Shown: piece by piece, positions 39,757 to 48,923 of the stretch
How the letters are laid out: each line of letters begins with the position of its first letter
Numbering within the stretch: position 1 is the stretch's first letter
Source: Candidatus Pantoea soli
GTDB taxonomy: Bacteria; Pseudomonadota; Gammaproteobacteria; Enterobacterales; Enterobacteriaceae
Assembly: GCF_007833795.1 (NCBI RefSeq)
Contig: NZ_CP032704.1
Coordinates: 186,001-250,000, forward strand
Reading direction: 5' to 3'
Length of the DNA stretch: 64,000 nucleotides
Translations under genes and position numbers: made by a program
Notes under the pieces: model-generated
The model's input: the letters and a program-made list of their open reading frames with translations, nothing else
Database searches by the model: none
Told to the model about the DNA's origin: nothing

Positions 39757-40575
39757 TTGTCGCTACAGTCTGCAGAGTGGTTTAGCCGTAACGGCGTGGA
39801 ATGCTCCCGCGTCAGTGCCTGTAATGCTGGCTTCCCAAAACATCTTCATGATGAGTACGTCATTAGCGCCAACCTGACAGGTGTGGAGGAAATCTGGCTG
39901 GCAGGTAAAACCGCGTACGTTAAGAGTGGGCAGGTGACTTTATATAATCCGGGGACCATTCAGGCGTCGCGTTTTGACAGTCAGTCCGTTGATTTTATCA
40001 GCGTGCACATGCCTCAGAGCGTTATGAAACTGCTGGCTGATGAGGATAATATACGCAGCGACAGCCATGCGCCCGTTCTGCGCGAAGGCATTATTGAAAA
40101 CAGACGACTGTTTAATGCGCTGTACCGGTTTGCGGCTTCCGCGCGCGAAGGTGAAGGGGCAAATGAAGAGCAGGAGCTGATGTTGCTGTGCGGCGAACTG
40201 CTGGAGACCCCGGCATTTCTGCAGAGCAATGACGAACAGAGGCTCAACGTTGTGATTGAATACCTGAAAGAAAATCTCAGCGTAAAACCCCAGCTGGATA
40301 GGCTTGCGCAGATGGCGGGGCTGAGTAAATATCATCTTGTGCGCTTCTTTACCCGACATACGGGTATGCCGCCCCTGCAGTACCATATGCAGCTTCGCCT
40401 GCATCACGCTCGCGACTTACTTCGCAGAAACGTTCATCCGCTTGATGCGGCAATAATGCTGGGTTTTTACGATCAGAGTCATTTCATTAATGCCTTTCGA
40501 AAAGTAATGGGGACGACGCCCCATCACTATGCTTCGCAGGTCTGCTCAGGCCACCATAAATTCCCGGTATCCTGA
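39757..40575 (+). CDS. AraC-family transcriptional regulator
   Basis: The product has 272 residues from a TTG at 39,757 with AAGG upstream; no ATG gives a complete N-terminus. The N-terminal cupin-type sensor domain has FPKHLHDEYVISANLTG, and the C-terminal domain has two HTHs (LAQMAGLSKYHLVRFFTRHTG and AIMLGFYDQSHFINAFRKV). Regulators of this shape often control a neighbouring LysE exporter. Its 3' end overlaps the convergent lysE-like gene by 30 bp. It probably controls the exporter and the unknown enzyme next door. Confidence 0.9.
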   Translation: MSLQSAEWFSRNGVECSRVSACNAGFPKHLHDEYVISANLTGVEEIWLAGKTAYVKSGQVTLYNPGTIQASRFDSQSVDFISVHMPQSVMKLLADEDNIRSDSHAPVLREGIIENRRLFNALYRFAASAREGEGANEEQELMLLCGELLETPAFLQSNDEQRLNVVIEYLKENLSVKPQLDRLAQMAGLSKYHLVRFFTRHTGMPPLQYHMQLRLHHARDLLRRNVHPLDAAIMLGFYDQSHFINAFRKVMGTTPHHYASQVCSGHHKFPVS

Positions 40576-41184
40576 CACAATCACATAGAGCGCAAAATAG
40601 CTGAAGATAAGGGCCGAGGCGATGTAGGAATATTTAAGCAGCCGCTGACCCAGCATCCTGCCGCCGAAGCTCCCGACAAGGCAAAGCACGCATGTCCAGA
40701 ACATACCCGCTATAAAGAACCCGCTCAGAAACCACGATGTACCAGTCAGGCTATGATGACCCATCCGCGAAATCAGCGCACCGCCCACGGTGGCAAACCA
40801 CAAGATGGCTGTGGGCGAGGACATGGCTAGTACAACACCCCGTCCGAACTCCCGCAGGAGCGGGCGAGCCTGGTGAGATTCGCTGACATTAAGTTCTGCT
40901 GCCTTTCGGTATGCGGCCACCAGCATTTTACCGGCAAACCATAACAGAAGGGCGCCACCGCCTATCCACAGCACCCAGCGGACCACTTCATACTGAAGCA
41001 GCACTGCCATGCCTGCCAGCGCCAGTAATGCATAGGCCAGGTCACCGACGCAGGTGCCCATACCCAGCCAGAACCCATGGAAATACCCGCGCTGCATGGC
41101 AAGAGTAATCATGGCGATATTGGCAATGCCGATATCGAGACACAGCGATAAACTCAGTAAAAAGCCGTTTGAGAATTCGATCAT
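40546..41184 (-). CDS. LysE-family amino-acid or metabolite exporter
   Basis: The product has 212 residues and about six TM helices. The N-terminus (FLLSLSLCLDIGIANIAMI) and the central SSPTAILWFATVGGAL match the LysE/RhtB family. It should export an amino acid or derivative. Its ATG overlaps the stop of the upstream 433-residue gene (ATGA), so the two are translated together and probably act on the same compound. Confidence 0.9.
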   Translation of the reverse strand: MIEFSNGFLLSLSLCLDIGIANIAMITLAMQRGYFHGFWLGMGTCVGDLAYALLALAGMAVLLQYEVVRWVLWIGGGALLLWFAGKMLVAAYRKAAELNVSESHQARPLLREFGRGVVLAMSSPTAILWFATVGGALISRMGHHSLTGTSWFLSGFFIAGMFWTCVLCLVGSFGGRMLGQRLLKYSYIASALIFSYFALYVIVSGYREFMVA

Positions 41185-42482
41185 AATAGAAAACCTTTTA
41201 TCTTCTGGTCGTATTCAATCATGTCGACCGTTTTGCCAAGCCGGTTGAGCAGCATTGCAGCTTCTTCACGCTGATGATGCGGTGAATAACGTTGCAGGAA
41301 CTCCCCGGCTTTTCCGGTATCACCCTGAAGAACGGAGCAAGTCATCGCACTGGCCAGCGCGGTTAAAGCCGGTTTAACCGCGGCGAGATCCACTTCATAG
41401 TGGGTTCCATTCCAGTACAGGCACTGATGTTCCGTCAGCCATTTAAGCTGAATATACGCCGCCCCGGCATCGGGATAGTCGCAGGGACCACGACGCAGAT
41501 ACCGAAGCATCTCCAGAAGAAACACCCTCAGCTGATGCGTTTCATCCAGCTGCAGTGCCTGTCGGGTATCCTCTGTGAGGCACATCAGCAGGCCAAACAC
41601 GTCAGCCAGCGCCTCCTGGATGACCATGGATCCCCACCGGTCCTGCTTGCTCAGGCTGCCGAACCTCATTTTTTCAATGACAATGGAATGCCCCAAATCG
41701 TGACCTCTGAACCACGCAATCAGGTGACGGGCACAGATGCTGCTTTCCGGAATAACGTTTTGTTGCCAGCCGAGCAGAGAGGCCTGGGTTCGGGCGAAGC
41801 GTTCGAACAGGTTAAGATACGTATTTGCAAATACGATGGTGCGTTTTTGAGGTGCGTACTTGACGCCTTCGTCTTCAGGGAAGAAATAAGCAAAGTGTTT
41901 GGGATAGCTGTTGGCTTCACCGGCAATCGCAAACAGATCAACGATTTTGTAACGGCAGCCGGGCAGAGCAATCAGCCGCGCATCAATATGGCGCTGCAGC
42001 CAGGCCAGGTTATCTGAAAAAAGGTCGTCCACCACATCGGAAACCTCCTGCAGGCCGCGATTAGGTAATCCAAACCATGCGGAATAATGCTGTGCCCTGG
42101 ATTTACCCACCCATGTCGACATATAACCAATACCCTGCACCAGTTCCTGTTCATCAAGACCGGCTATCTGCGGGAGCAGTTCGCCGGCGGTACGGGGATC
42201 GGAAAGCACATCAGCGCGTAGTTGCAATGCTTTTCGGGTGTCCGGGTCAGTAAATTCCCGGGCGAGCTTAAAACAGATAATGCTGAGCTTTTCTTCAACG
42301 GACTGAAGCAGAGTGGTACCGGTTCGCGTGGCAACCGGATGAATATGATTTGCTGCATCGGCAAGCCGGGTAGCCTGATGGATAAGGTCCAGCACAGCCG
42401 GAGAAAGTGAGTCTGGCAGCGGAATATCCATCATATGAATGTGATATGAATCAGCAGCAGGCCAGAATGGTGTCGTAAACAT
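41181..42482 (-). CDS. Unknown protein (433 aa) with possible metal site, coupled to LysE exporter
   Basis: The ATG at 42,482 has AAGGGA upstream, giving 433 residues. No signal peptide or TM helix is apparent, so it should be cytoplasmic. I do not recognise a family with confidence. Around residues 255-300 are RGHDLGHSIVIEK and QEALADVFGLL: an HxxxH element followed by a Glu/Asp-containing helix. This loosely recalls zinc sites of the HExxGH...ExxxAD kind in DPP III-like proteins, but the first Glu is missing. Coupling to LysE and the AraC regulator suggests it makes, breaks down or modifies a small molecule that is then exported. Confidence 0.6.
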   Translation of the reverse strand: MFTTPFWPAADSYHIHMMDIPLPDSLSPAVLDLIHQATRLADAANHIHPVATRTGTTLLQSVEEKLSIICFKLAREFTDPDTRKALQLRADVLSDPRTAGELLPQIAGLDEQELVQGIGYMSTWVGKSRAQHYSAWFGLPNRGLQEVSDVVDDLFSDNLAWLQRHIDARLIALPGCRYKIVDLFAIAGEANSYPKHFAYFFPEDEGVKYAPQKRTIVFANTYLNLFERFARTQASLLGWQQNVIPESSICARHLIAWFRGHDLGHSIVIEKMRFGSLSKQDRWGSMVIQEALADVFGLLMCLTEDTRQALQLDETHQLRVFLLEMLRYLRRGPCDYPDAGAAYIQLKWLTEHQCLYWNGTHYEVDLAAVKPALTALASAMTCSVLQGDTGKAGEFLQRYSPHHQREEAAMLLNRLGKTVDMIEYDQKIKGFLL

Positions 42483-42709
42483 GAAATTCCCTTCCATAAT
42501 GATTAACGAGACATTCACTTAACCAGTCCGCATGTTTTCGGTATTGGAAAGAATTGCGCTGTGTCTACAGATCACGTTAACGGACAGGCATACAGCTATT
42601 GACAGCGTCTTGTTACTGTCTGAAACCGGCTTTAGCAAACCTCACAGTAAAGTCAAATGCCGCTTGCCTGTCGGCAAACGCTTTTTCTAAGCGGAGGAGG
42701 GGAGGAAAT

Positions 42710-42982
42710 ATGGCAGACCTGATATTACATCAACAGAACGGTATCCTAGTCATCACGGTTCCGGATGATGTGGCTGTCCGTGCCGGCTGGACGCCTGGTA
42801 TCCGGCTTAACGTCACCGTTGAGGGTGAGACAGTGTCACTGACACCGGCTTCACGCCTGCCCCGCGGCCGTAAAACGCTGGCGCATCTGCTGTCCGGTAT
42901 CGATCAGAGTGAGATCAGCTACCTCAACGAAGAAAGTCATGACGGACTTAATGACGCGCCGCAGGGTAAAGAATCAATCTGA
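42710..42982 (+). CDS. PemI/MazE/ChpS-like antitoxin without an adjacent toxin
   Basis: This 90-residue protein starts at the ATG at 42,710 after a very strong GGAGG-rich RBS. An N-terminal AbrB/SpoVT-type swapped-hairpin domain (ITVPDDVAVRAGWTPGIRL) is followed by a C-terminal toxin-binding tail (KTLAHLLSGIDQSEISYLNEE), resembling PemI. In pemIK the toxin overlaps or directly follows; here 230 bp without a PemK-like frame follow. It may be an orphan that neutralises a chromosomal or rival toxin. Confidence 0.7.
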   Translation: MADLILHQQNGILVITVPDDVAVRAGWTPGIRLNVTVEGETVSLTPASRLPRGRKTLAHLLSGIDQSEISYLNEESHDGLNDAPQGKESI

Positions 42983-43162
42983 GGGTTCTGTGTTCATGGC
43001 AGGCACCGTGTTTAGCAGGCCGGGGCCTGACGCTTACCCTGAGCGTATTCAGTCTGGCTGATGTCCGGCATATTGCATTTATACAGCCTGCCACCTGCGC
43101 GGATATGAAAACCTGGCGATAAAGGATTTTGGTATAGCAGACAGAGCGCAGTATTGAAAAAA

Positions 43163-43201
43163 TAGACTGTGATATATATGCTGTATAGACTGTAATATAT
43201 A
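43163..43201 (+). promoter_or_regulatory. Direct repeats in the higBA promoter
   Basis: TAGACTGTGATATATA (43,163-43,178) and TAGACTGTAATATATA (43,186-43,201) lie 23 bp apart and end 12 bp before the toxin start. The TATATA tracts may be the -10. They are likely operators for the HigA-like antitoxin. Confidence 0.6.
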
Positions 43202-43212
43202 AAGGTGGGCGT

Positions 43213-43572
43213 GTGTGGATCGTTGAAACCACGGATTTATTCGCGGAATGGCTCAGAGAGCAGGACAGGGCGATGCAGCTGGATGTGCTTGCCGCACTGA
43301 ACCTTCTGAAGCAGGAAGGTCCGCATCTTGGCCGGCCGCATGTGGATACGCTTTACGGCTCAAAAATCCCGAACATGAAAGAACTGAGGGTACAGAGCAA
43401 CGGGCGGCCCGTAAGAGGGTTCTTTGTGTTTGACCCCATGCGTAAAGCGATTGTCCTGTGTGCGGGTAATAAAGAAGGCGCAGATGAAAAGCGCTTCTAC
43501 AAGACCATGATTAAAACAGCGGAAAATGAGTACCACCGACATCTGGACCAACTGAAACGGAGCGGGAAATGA
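43213..43572 (+). CDS. higB: HigB/RelE-family toxin (Gp49-like)
   Basis: The product has 119 residues from a GTG with AAAGGTGGG upstream. The fold signature of RelE/HigB mRNA interferases is seen in MKELRVQSNGRPVRGFFVFD and AIVLCAGNKEGADEKRFYKTMI. It should cleave mRNA on ribosomes. The toxin-first order and the 4-bp overlap with the XRE antitoxin are typical of higBA. Confidence 0.88.
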   Translation: MWIVETTDLFAEWLREQDRAMQLDVLAALNLLKQEGPHLGRPHVDTLYGSKIPNMKELRVQSNGRPVRGFFVFDPMRKAIVLCAGNKEGADEKRFYKTMIKTAENEYHRHLDQLKRSGK

Positions 43573-43868
43573 AAACGCTTGATGACCTGATGGCTGATCT
43601 GACACCTGATGAACTCACTCAGGTTCATGAAAAAGTCGCGGCAATGCGACTTGATTCTCAGCTGTATAAACTGCGCGAGGCGCTGTCGAAAACCCAAAAG
43701 CAGCAGGCTGAAGCCATGGGTATTGCACAGCCTTCTGTTGCGGCTATTGAAGGGCGCGGTGAAGATCTCAAAATTGCCACGCTCAAACGTTATGTTGAGG
43801 CGCTTGGCGGTCAGCTGACAATTGGCGTCAATATGCCTGGCGGTGAGCACGTTGATTTTACCCTCTGA
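43569..43868 (+). CDS. higA: HigA-like XRE-family antitoxin
   Basis: The product has 99 residues with a C-terminal helix-turn-helix (KQQAEAMGIAQPSVAAIEGRGED). The N-terminal helical part probably contacts the toxin. Its ATG overlaps the toxin stop. It should neutralise HigB and repress the operon through the repeats at 43,163. Confidence 0.9.
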   Translation: MKTLDDLMADLTPDELTQVHEKVAAMRLDSQLYKLREALSKTQKQQAEAMGIAQPSVAAIEGRGEDLKIATLKRYVEALGGQLTIGVNMPGGEHVDFTL

Positions 43869-44056
43869 GTGATGCTGATTTCCCGGTGCGTCAGCGTACT
43901 GCGCCTGACGCATTTTTCGGCGAGTAACGGCGAGCGATGCCCCTGTGAGTCACGCAAAACAGGGACGTTATGGCTGGCATCAGGGCCTGTCTGAGAAAGC
44001 GTTTCCGATACAGGTTCCTGAGAAAAAAACAGGCGAACTCCCGTTTGCCTGCCCGG

Positions 44057-45102
44057 CTATAATACGCGTGCAACAGGAATGTCAGACCAGCGTGTGGTCC
44101 AGGCTGGACTGAGCATCTCCCGCTTCATGTTCCATTCGGTATTCACGCCCTGTCCTGCAAACCACACGTTTCCCAGCCCGGACTGATTAATGCCGTCCAG
44201 CACTTTCATGAGCTGCACACTGTTCTTTCGTGGCTGCCTGTCATCAAAGAGATTGAGCTGACTCACTCCGTCCGGAGTAAAGTCATCGAGCATGATGCCC
44301 GCTTTCATGTACCGGCGACCTTCGAGCCAGATGCGATCGAGCGATCGCATGGCCACGTCAATAATGTCCCGCGTATCCTGGGTGGGCAGGCTGAGCTTTT
44401 CTCCGGCGCTGTTTCCGTAAAACACCTCGTTGACCGCATGCGGCGAGGTGCGAATAAACACGCTGACACGCCGGCAGAACTGCCGCTCGCCCCGGAGCTT
44501 TTCGGCCGCTCTTGTCGCGTACAGGCACAGCGCCTGCTGCATGGCGACCTTTGAGGTGATGCGCTCACCAAAAGAGCGGGAGCAGCAAATTTGTTGTTTG
44601 GCAGGGGGCAGTTCCTCAAGCGGAATACAGGATTCGCCGTTCAGTTCGCGTACGGTTCTCTCCAGAACCACGTTAAAGTTTTTCCGGATGAGGGCAGGGT
44701 GGGCGCGTGCCAGCTGTAGCGCATTATGGATACCCATCAGATTCAGGCGTTTGCCGATGCGACGTCCCACCCCCCAGATTTCTTCCACAGGCTGATTTTC
44801 CAGAAGAGTAGCGGTGCGCTTTGGGTTGTCTGGCGTAAGCGCGAGCACGCCCCGAAACTGTGGCCACTCCTTGCTGGCCCACTGTGCTGACTTCGCCAGC
44901 GTTTTGGTCGGCCCCATACCAACGCCAATAACCAGCCCGGTGGTATTCATCACATGTGTTCTGAGGCGGCGGCCAAAATGTTCATAATCTTCGCAGCCGT
45001 TAATGCCCGTCAGGTCGAGGAACATTTCATCAATGCTGTACTGTTCAACACGGGGTGTCAGTTCTTCCAGGGCTGTCATCACGCGCTGGCTGAGATAGTA
45101 AG
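44057..45102 (-). pseudogene. umuC: umuC 3' part (DNA polymerase V catalytic subunit), separated by insertion
   Basis: From LSQRVMTALEEL onwards the frame is a good UmuC: palm motif YSIDEMFLDLTG with the catalytic Asp-Glu, GVGMGPTKTLAKSA, little finger and the C-terminal NLFDD beta-clamp motif. The first some 80 residues are missing; they are encoded at 58,005-58,245, 12.9 kb away. An extra in-frame extension runs into the inserted element up to 45,256 but encodes unrelated residues. No functional Pol V can be made from these parts. Confidence 0.92.
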
Positions 45103-45117
45103 TTATGTGGAATGCAA
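45103..45117 (+). repeat. Left terminal inverted repeat of the umuC-inserted element
   Basis: TTATGTGGAATGCAA; the exact reverse complement is at 57,990-58,004. It lies 51 bp before the first recombinase gene. Confidence 0.8.
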
Positions 45118-45168
45118 CATTGAGTGAGTAAACTTTGAGCAGCGATATTGCTGTCAGAGGAGAACACG

Positions 45169-46152
45169 ATGCTGATTCCACCGGATGAACATGCTCTGTT
45201 ACTGGTAGAGCGCTGGCTGAAGCTTTTATCAGATCTTGGCAGGGCTCAGGCCACACTCTCAGCCTACCGTAATGCCTTAAACCATTATTTTTCGTTCTGC
45301 AGTCAGAACGGAATTAAACCTGATAAGGCCCGGTTTGAAGATCTGGCCGCCTACATCAGCCCTCAGTTACCCGGAATGTCGTTCCCCGTGGCCAGCGCCA
45401 CGCTTCAGCTGCGCCTGTCGGCAATCCGTCTCTGGTATGACTTTCTGATGTACCAGGATCTCTGTCTGATAAATCCGCTGCCCCGCTCCGGCACGCCCGG
45501 CACGCTGAGTTCTGGCAGGGGCTTGGTCCCCCGCGTCGTGAAGCTGCCACGGATCCCTGACGATGCACAGTGGCAGTCTTTTCTTTTTCATGCGGCCTCG
45601 TCCCCGCTGCGTGACCGCCTGATGCTGGCACTAACCTACTACGGTGCGCTGCGGCGATCTGAAATTACCTCCCTGAGTCTCGAAGACCTCGACTTTGCAC
45701 ACCGGCTTATCCGTATCCGGGCAGAAACCACGAAGAGCCGGCGGGAGCGTATCGTCTGTTACAGCCCGGCCGTTGCACCCGTGCTGGCGGCCCACCTTAT
45801 GCAGATGAAGCGGGCAGGAATCATCAGAGGTGCCCTGTTTCGTTCTGAGTCGGATCGTAATCAGGGCGCACCGCTCTCATTCTGGACCTGGAGCAAAACG
45901 GTACGGGAATGGGCACTGATTTCAGGGCTACCGGATATCTCAACCCATACCTTCCGCCACCTGCGCCTCACACATCTGGCGCGCGCAGGCTGGAAGCTGC
46001 ACGAGCTGGCTACCTATGCGGGACACCGCGACCTGGCCACTACCCAGATTTACATCCACCTTTCCGGGCGGGATCTCGCCGCCAGGATGGCGGGCGCGAT
46101 AGAAACGGCAGATCTCAGAATGGCGAACCTCATTTTCAGCGCGGAGAAATAG
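45169..46152 (+). CDS. Tyrosine recombinase 1 (TnpA-like)
   Basis: This 327-residue protein from the ATG at 45,169 follows AGAGGAG. An N-terminal SAM-like core-binding domain (about 1-110) precedes the catalytic domain: Arg in YYGALRRSEI, HTFRHLRLTHLAR (His-x-x-Arg), GHRDLATTQIYIHLSG with the final His and the nucleophile Tyr. All catalytic residues are present. It is followed after 1 bp by a second recombinase, as in Tn554-type elements, where both are needed for site-specific movement. Confidence 0.9.
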   Translation: MLIPPDEHALLLVERWLKLLSDLGRAQATLSAYRNALNHYFSFCSQNGIKPDKARFEDLAAYISPQLPGMSFPVASATLQLRLSAIRLWYDFLMYQDLCLINPLPRSGTPGTLSSGRGLVPRVVKLPRIPDDAQWQSFLFHAASSPLRDRLMLALTYYGALRRSEITSLSLEDLDFAHRLIRIRAETTKSRRERIVCYSPAVAPVLAAHLMQMKRAGIIRGALFRSESDRNQGAPLSFWTWSKTVREWALISGLPDISTHTFRHLRLTHLARAGWKLHELATYAGHRDLATTQIYIHLSGRDLAARMAGAIETADLRMANLIFSAEK

Positions 46153-46153
46153 C

Positions 46154-48271
46154 ATGAGCACTCAAAGACCGATTGAATGCAACTGGCGTCCGTTCGACAT
46201 GACTGCATACCGGCTTGAAACGTCACTGAGTTCCGCTGAACAGGTGGCGCTGGCCAGCTCTCACAGCCGGTCCGGTATGTCACGCATGGATCCCGTACCA
46301 GACCTTATCAGACCGCTGGCGGATATTGCCGCCGCAAGCGGATGCGGCAGAAAAATCACCAGACTTGTAATAACCAGATTGCTGCGTGAAATGCATGTAA
46401 CCGGCATACCCTGCTGGTGCTGGTCGCAGGAACGCTGGCAGACACTCTGCCGGGAAGTCCGTGATGGCCGGCCGTTAATAGCCGCTTTTGCCTGGCATCT
46501 TGCTGATTTGCATGACCCGCTCAGCCTGCCCGATATCCGGAAACCCGCCCTGTATGCCTCAGCTATCTTTGGCCAGGCTTTTTATCACCAGGAGCTGCAA
46601 CGACTTACCGATACGCTGACGTCGCTGGGATATGCCCCTGCCAGCCAGAAAAATCATGTCTCTGGCATACTGGCCACGCTGATGATCGTGAACAGGGATC
46701 CCCGGCTTGAGTCATTTACGCCGGAACTGCTCTGGCAGGTCCAGTCCGGCATGGAGGCAGGGACTTCCCGCTATGTCGGTCGCGTTTCACATGCGCTCGC
46801 CGCGCTGGGCATTATCAGCACCCCAATGAGGATGCGAAACTACACGCAGTGGTATGAAAAGCCGGTGGAAGGCATCGATCCGGCCTGGGTACACTGGTGC
46901 CGTCGCTGGCGGGAAACGTCGGTGCTCAGGCCCCGCTCCTGCGAAAGCCTGTACAGTTTTATTCTGCGATGCGGCCTCTGGCTGGCAGAAGCGCATCCGG
47001 AGGTAAGAGAACCGGCTGACTGGACGATGGAAACCTGCGCCAGCTTTATCGCGGCGGTAGGCCGGATGAATGTGGATGATCTTCAGCTGGGCACTGAAAG
47101 GGGCATCCGCAAATCGGTGCGCTCCGGCGAGCCCATGATGCCGCATTCCAGGGCGAATTTTATCTATTCATTGCGCCGTTTTATGATTGATTACGAAAAC
47201 TGGGGCTGGGGACGCCTGCGTTTCAGCCCTGCCCGTCATCTCTCCACGCCCGATACGCCCCTTTTCCGCCGTGGGGTCAATCCCCGGGTGATCGACGATC
47301 CGGTCTGGCTGAAGCTCATCTGGGCCAGCCTCAATCTGCGTCAGGAAGACCTGCTCACTGAAATACACTATCCGCTGGCCATGCTGCAGGCGATGGCCGT
47401 TATCTGGACCCATGCAGGGCTGCGGAAAAACGAGTTGCTCCGTCTGACGACAGGATGCATCACGCCGCAGGCGGATGAAATAGTGAAGGAGGACGGCAGC
47501 ATTATCCCGGCCGGAACGCTGTGCTACCTGCATATCCCTGCCGGAAAAACCTCAAAAGCCTTTGTTAAGCCGGTAGCAGCCGTGGTGAAAAAATACGTCG
47601 ATCTCTGGCTGGATGAGCGCCCGGCAGAACAGGCAATGTTGGCCGACGATCGGACGGGTGAGAAAGTCCGGCTTCTGTTTCAGTACCGCGGTAAGCCTGC
47701 CGGCAGCGCTATCCTCAACCGCACGGTAATACCGATGCTCTGCGCGAGGGCGGGCGTGCCCTCAGAAGACAGCGGCGGAATGATAACCAGCCACCGGGGA
47801 CGGGCCTCAGCGGTGACGGCACTGGCCAGCGTCCCACAGGGCATGTCGCTGTATGAACTGATGCAGTGGACCGGGCATTCAACGCCCCAGTCCACCATGC
47901 ATTATATTCGTATCCGTCCGACTCAGCTGGCCGCCTCGTTCGCCAAAGCAGACAGGGTCGCTCACATGATAAGCGTGCTGATTGATCACGACCCTGACGC
48001 CGCCAGCCTGACAGGCCCCGCGACGTACTATGATTTGGGTGACTCATACTGCACAAATCCCTTCTGGAGCAGCTGTCAGCACCGGATGGCCTGCATCGGC
48101 TGCGATTTCAACCTGCTTAAAGACAGCGCGCGCGGGCTGATACTGGAGAGTAAAGCATCCATCCGGCGTTACCTCGAAGAGGTTCCGCTCACTCCCGATG
48201 AGAGAGCCATACTGGAGCAGGATGCTGAAAAGGTTGGGCATGCTCTCACAAGACCGGGGCCACAATCCTGA
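46154..48271 (+). CDS. Tyrosine recombinase 2 (TnpB-like, large)
   Basis: The product has 705 residues, similar in size class to Tn554 TnpB (about 630). The catalytic domain is at about 410-620: Arg in WTHAGLRKNELL, SHRGRASAVTALA, WTGHSTPQSTMHYIRI with the final His and Tyr. A Cys-rich tail around residues 633-655 (CTNPFWSSCQHRMACIGC) may bind zinc. The GGAGAAA RBS overlaps the tail of the first recombinase gene. It probably acts with the TnpA-like protein in inserting the element into umuC. Confidence 0.88.
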   Translation: MSTQRPIECNWRPFDMTAYRLETSLSSAEQVALASSHSRSGMSRMDPVPDLIRPLADIAAASGCGRKITRLVITRLLREMHVTGIPCWCWSQERWQTLCREVRDGRPLIAAFAWHLADLHDPLSLPDIRKPALYASAIFGQAFYHQELQRLTDTLTSLGYAPASQKNHVSGILATLMIVNRDPRLESFTPELLWQVQSGMEAGTSRYVGRVSHALAALGIISTPMRMRNYTQWYEKPVEGIDPAWVHWCRRWRETSVLRPRSCESLYSFILRCGLWLAEAHPEVREPADWTMETCASFIAAVGRMNVDDLQLGTERGIRKSVRSGEPMMPHSRANFIYSLRRFMIDYENWGWGRLRFSPARHLSTPDTPLFRRGVNPRVIDDPVWLKLIWASLNLRQEDLLTEIHYPLAMLQAMAVIWTHAGLRKNELLRLTTGCITPQADEIVKEDGSIIPAGTLCYLHIPAGKTSKAFVKPVAAVVKKYVDLWLDERPAEQAMLADDRTGEKVRLLFQYRGKPAGSAILNRTVIPMLCARAGVPSEDSGGMITSHRGRASAVTALASVPQGMSLYELMQWTGHSTPQSTMHYIRIRPTQLAASFAKADRVAHMISVLIDHDPDAASLTGPATYYDLGDSYCTNPFWSSCQHRMACIGCDFNLLKDSARGLILESKASIRRYLEEVPLTPDERAILEQDAEKVGHALTRPGPQS

Positions 48272-48395
48272 CGGATCAGATGCCTACAATGTCCGGCCTG
48301 AGGGTATCGGTGCAGAATCAGTACAGACGACCGAACGTCGTATTGATATAAATTTGATTATAGTGGGCGTGATGCCGTAACTGATGGAGCAGCAG

Positions 48396-48797
48396 ATGAG
48401 AAAACAGAAGCGATGTATGGGGTATGTGGCTGTCGTTGTCGATGACTACGATCGTGCAATTGAGTACTACACCGATAAGCTGGGCTTTACCCTGATTGAG
48501 GACACGCCGCAGCCGGGTAAGCGCTGGGTCGTCGTGACGCCGGCCCCTGACAGCGACTGTGCTATTCTTCTTGCCCGCGCGTCGAATGACCGGCAGGAAG
48601 GCTTTATCGGCAACCAGTGCGGCGGGCGGGTTTTTCTGTTTCTGCAGACCGACGACTTCTGGCGCGATTACAATGCTATGAAGGCAAAAGGCGTCCACTT
48701 CTGTCAGGAGCCGCGGGAGGAAGAATACGGAATGGTTGTCGTGTTTGAGGACCTCTATGGTAATCGCTGGGACCTTTACCAGAACAGGCAGACCTGA
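48396..48797 (+). CDS. VOC/glyoxalase-fold protein
   Basis: The product has 133 residues from the ATG at 48,396 with GGAG 6 bp upstream. It is a single VOC domain with MGYVAVVVDDYDRAIEYYTDKLGF at the start, and KGVHFCQEPREEEYG plus VFEDLYGNRWDLYQ at the end, keeping the candidate metal ligands. The family includes glyoxalases, dioxygenases and antibiotic-modifying or binding proteins; the substrate is not apparent. It follows the recombinases on the same strand and converges on crcB. Confidence 0.82.
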   Translation: MRKQKRCMGYVAVVVDDYDRAIEYYTDKLGFTLIEDTPQPGKRWVVVTPAPDSDCAILLARASNDRQEGFIGNQCGGRVFLFLQTDDFWRDYNAMKAKGVHFCQEPREEEYGMVVVFEDLYGNRWDLYQNRQT

Positions 48798-48862
48798 AAC
48801 TCTGTCTCGACAGTGTCCCGGATTTAGGGGAAGCATTACAGGCGTAAACCCTGTCGGGTCAG

Positions 48863-48892
48863 ACCTCAGTGCAGCGGTCGCTGCACTGAGGT
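48863..48892. terminator. Perfect hairpin between VOC gene and crcB
   Basis: ACCTCAGTGCAGC pairs perfectly with GCTGCACTGAGGT around the loop GGTC. It lies between convergent genes. There is no U tract, so strength is uncertain. Confidence 0.6.
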
Positions 48893-48923
48893 ATCCCCTG
48901 GATTAAAGGCCGTACGGTCCGGG

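Noticed and set aside
42983..43212. A pemK toxin remnant after the PemI-like antitoxin
   Set aside because: I translated the three forward frames by eye and saw no PemK/MazF signature; only a short unsupported frame from ATG near 42,996.
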